From contig WLEG01000100.1 in the NCBI GenBank assembly GCA_009704425.1, positions 1 to 6,687 of the forward strand: a stretch of 6,687 bases of DNA. The letters run 5' to 3'. The stretch comes from Actinomycetota bacterium (GTDB lineage: Bacteria; Actinomycetota; Acidimicrobiia; Acidimicrobiales; Ilumatobacteraceae). A program made the position numbers and the translations under genes. Numbering within the stretch: the stretch's first letter is position 1; each line of letters opens with the position of its first letter. A model generated the notes under the pieces. The model was not told where the DNA came from. It did not search any database and worked only from the letters and a program-made list of their open reading frames with translations. Of the stretch, positions 5,576-6,687 are shown piece after piece.

Positions 5576-5601
5576 TGGCACTCGACTGACGGGAGTGCTA
5601 A
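5575..5601. promoter_or_regulatory. Downstream CIRCE operator (HrcA site)
   Basis: TTGGCACTC (5575-5583), a 9-nt spacer and GAGTGCTAA (5593-5601) match CIRCE at 17 of 18 arm positions. It covers the predicted transcription start, the classical location for HrcA repression of groESL. It lies 59 nt before the groES ATG. The rest of the leader, to 5659, holds only the groES ribosome site that I can support. Confidence 0.93.
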
Positions 5602-5659
5602 CGCCTCCCGGCGGTCGACATGACCAGTCACAACACACGCCAACGAAAGGCTCGACACC

Positions 5660-5953
5660 ATGAACCTGAAGCCCCTCGATGACCGAATCGTGGTCCGGCC
5701 CAACGCAGCCGAGGAGCGCACCGCTTCCGGTCTCGTCATCCCCGACACCGCCAAGGAAAAGCCCCAGCAGGGTGAAGTCCTGGCCGTGGGCCCCGGCCGC
5801 TGGAGCGACGACGAAGGCAAGCACTTCGCTCTCGACGTGAAGGTGGGCGACACCGTCCTCTACAGCAAGTACGGCGGCACCGAGATCACCGCTGGCGGCG
5901 AGGATCTGCTCATCCTCACCAGCCGTGACGTCCTCGCCATCGTGGTCAAGTGA
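5660..5953 (+). CDS. groES: Co-chaperonin GroES (Hsp10)
   Basis: This is a 97-residue co-chaperonin of normal length. GroES forms a seven-subunit lid on the GroEL ring and encloses folding substrates in the cytoplasm. Visible features are the N-terminal NLKPLDDRIVV (2-12), the mobile loop region that contacts GroEL (about 17-33, with SGLVIPDTA), GEVLAVGPG (38-46), VGDTVLYSKYGGTEI (62-76) and the closing strands LLILTSRDVLAIV. ATG 5660 has a GAAAGG ribosome site (5645-5650) 9 nt upstream. It is the first gene of the operon controlled by the two CIRCE sites; groEL follows after 11 nt. Confidence 0.97.
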   Translation: MNLKPLDDRIVVRPNAAEERTASGLVIPDTAKEKPQQGEVLAVGPGRWSDDEGKHFALDVKVGDTVLYSKYGGTEITAGGEDLLILTSRDVLAIVVK

Positions 5954-5964
5954 GGAACTGACCC

Positions 5965-6687
5965 ATGTCCAAGATTCTGAAGTTCGACGAGGAGGCGCGT
6001 CGCGCACTCGAAGCCGGCGTCAACAAGCTGGCCGATGCCGTGCGCGTGACGCTCGGACCCAAGGGACGCAACGTCGTCCTCGACAAGAAGTTCGGTGCGC
6101 CCACCATCACCAACGACGGTGTGTCCATCGCCAAGGAAATCGAATTGGAAGACCCGTTCGAGAACATGGGCGCCCAGTTGGTGAAGGAAGTCGCCACCAA
6201 GACGAACGACGTCGCCGGTGACGGAACCACCACGGCCACCGTGCTCGCTCAGGCCATGGTCCACTTCGGTCTGCGCAACGTCACCGCCGGCGCCAACCCG
6301 ATGGGCCTGAAGAAGGGCATCGAGAAGGCCATCGCCGCCGCGGTGGACAGCATCAAGGAGTTGGCCCAGAAGGTGGAGGACAAGGCGCAGATCGCCAGCG
6401 TCGCCACCATCTCGGCCGCCGACTCCGCCATTGGCAACGTCATCGCCGACGCCATCGACAAGGTGGGCAAGGACGGCGTGGTCACCGTGGAGGAGAGCAA
6501 CACCTTCGGAATCGAGCTCGATTTCACCGAGGGCATGCTGTTCGACAAGGGCTACCTGTCGCCGTACTTCGTGACCGACGCCGAGCGTCAGGAAGCGGTG
6601 CTCGACGAGCCCTACATCCTGCTCTACGGCTCCAAGATCAGCACCGTGCAGTCGTTGCTGCCGGCCCTCGAGGCCGTCATGAAGACC
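5965..6687 (+). CDS. groEL: Chaperonin GroEL (Hsp60), C-terminus missing (window edge)
   Basis: The first 241 residues of the chaperonin are present, of about 540 in the family; the frame is open to the right edge. GroEL forms a double seven-fold ring that folds proteins with ATP and GroES. The equatorial ATP-binding motifs TLGPKGRNV (29-37) and GDGTTT (85-90, with the conserved aspartate D86) are intact, and the apical domain begins near residue 190. The catalytic aspartate near residue 398 lies beyond the window. GAGGAA (5952-5957), overlapping the groES stop, serves as ribosome site 7 nt before ATG 5965. No frameshift or unusual residue is seen. Actinobacteria often carry a second groEL elsewhere; pairing with groES marks this as the operon copy. 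Confidence 0.97.
   Translation, partial: MSKILKFDEEARRALEAGVNKLADAVRVTLGPKGRNVVLDKKFGAPTITNDGVSIAKEIELEDPFENMGAQLVKEVATKTNDVAGDGTTTATVLAQAMVHFGLRNVTAGANPMGLKKGIEKAIAAAVDSIKELAQKVEDKAQIASVATISAADSAIGNVIADAIDKVGKDGVVTVEESNTFGIELDFTEGMLFDKGYLSPYFVTDAERQEAVLDEPYILLYGSKISTVQSLLPALEAVMKT

Noticed and set aside
5620..5682. Possible 20-codon upstream frame overlapping the groES start
   Set aside because: It has only a weak GGCGG before its ATG, its composition is unremarkable, and an ATG in a 78-nt leader is likely by chance.

Overview
This is a GC-rich window with compact gene spacing, frequent GTG starts, 4-nt GTGA stop/start overlaps and a CIRCE-controlled groES-groEL operon. Together with the MeaB and AbiEi/DUF559-like protein sequences, this points to a high-GC actinobacterium. 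An Acidimicrobiia-type (Ilumatobacter-like) lineage is my best guess, but the lineage is inference because no rRNA or other decisive marker is present.

Layout: (1) 1-180, minus strand: the N-terminal 60 residues of a small one-helix membrane protein, running off the left edge. (2) 275-2265, plus strand: a probable three-gene operon of a stand-alone Nfu/NifU C-terminal-type Fe-S scaffold, the MeaB/ArgK-family GTPase that protects B12-dependent methylmalonyl-CoA mutase, and a crotonase-fold enoyl-CoA hydratase with both catalytic glutamates. (3) 2252-3400, minus strand: a GT4 glycosyltransferase resembling glycogen/starch synthases, convergent with the hydratase and overlapping its stop by 14 bp. 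(4) 3440-4449, plus strand: azlC and azlD, the two subunits of a branched-chain amino acid exporter. They diverge from the glycosyltransferase across only 39 bp, where both genes seem to have leaderless promoters. (5) 4457-5517: a single AbiEi-like plus Vsr/DUF559-like gene enclosed by a 51-bp inverted repeat (47 of 51 positions identical). (6) 5526-6687, plus strand: the heat-shock groES-groEL operon, with two CIRCE operators bracketing its promoter; groEL runs off the right edge.

Most of the window is ordinary housekeeping: Fe-S assembly, propionate/B12 and acyl-CoA metabolism, glycan synthesis, amino acid export and chaperonins. The outlier is region 5. Its two repeat arms lie 36 nt before the start codon and 5 nt after the stop codon, it sits exactly in the gap between azlD and the groES regulatory region, and it carries no transposase. 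It looks like a minimal one-gene cassette encoding a putative nuclease and is the best candidate here for an undescribed mobile or defence-related unit. All remaining gaps between genes are under 200 bp and are described in the entries.
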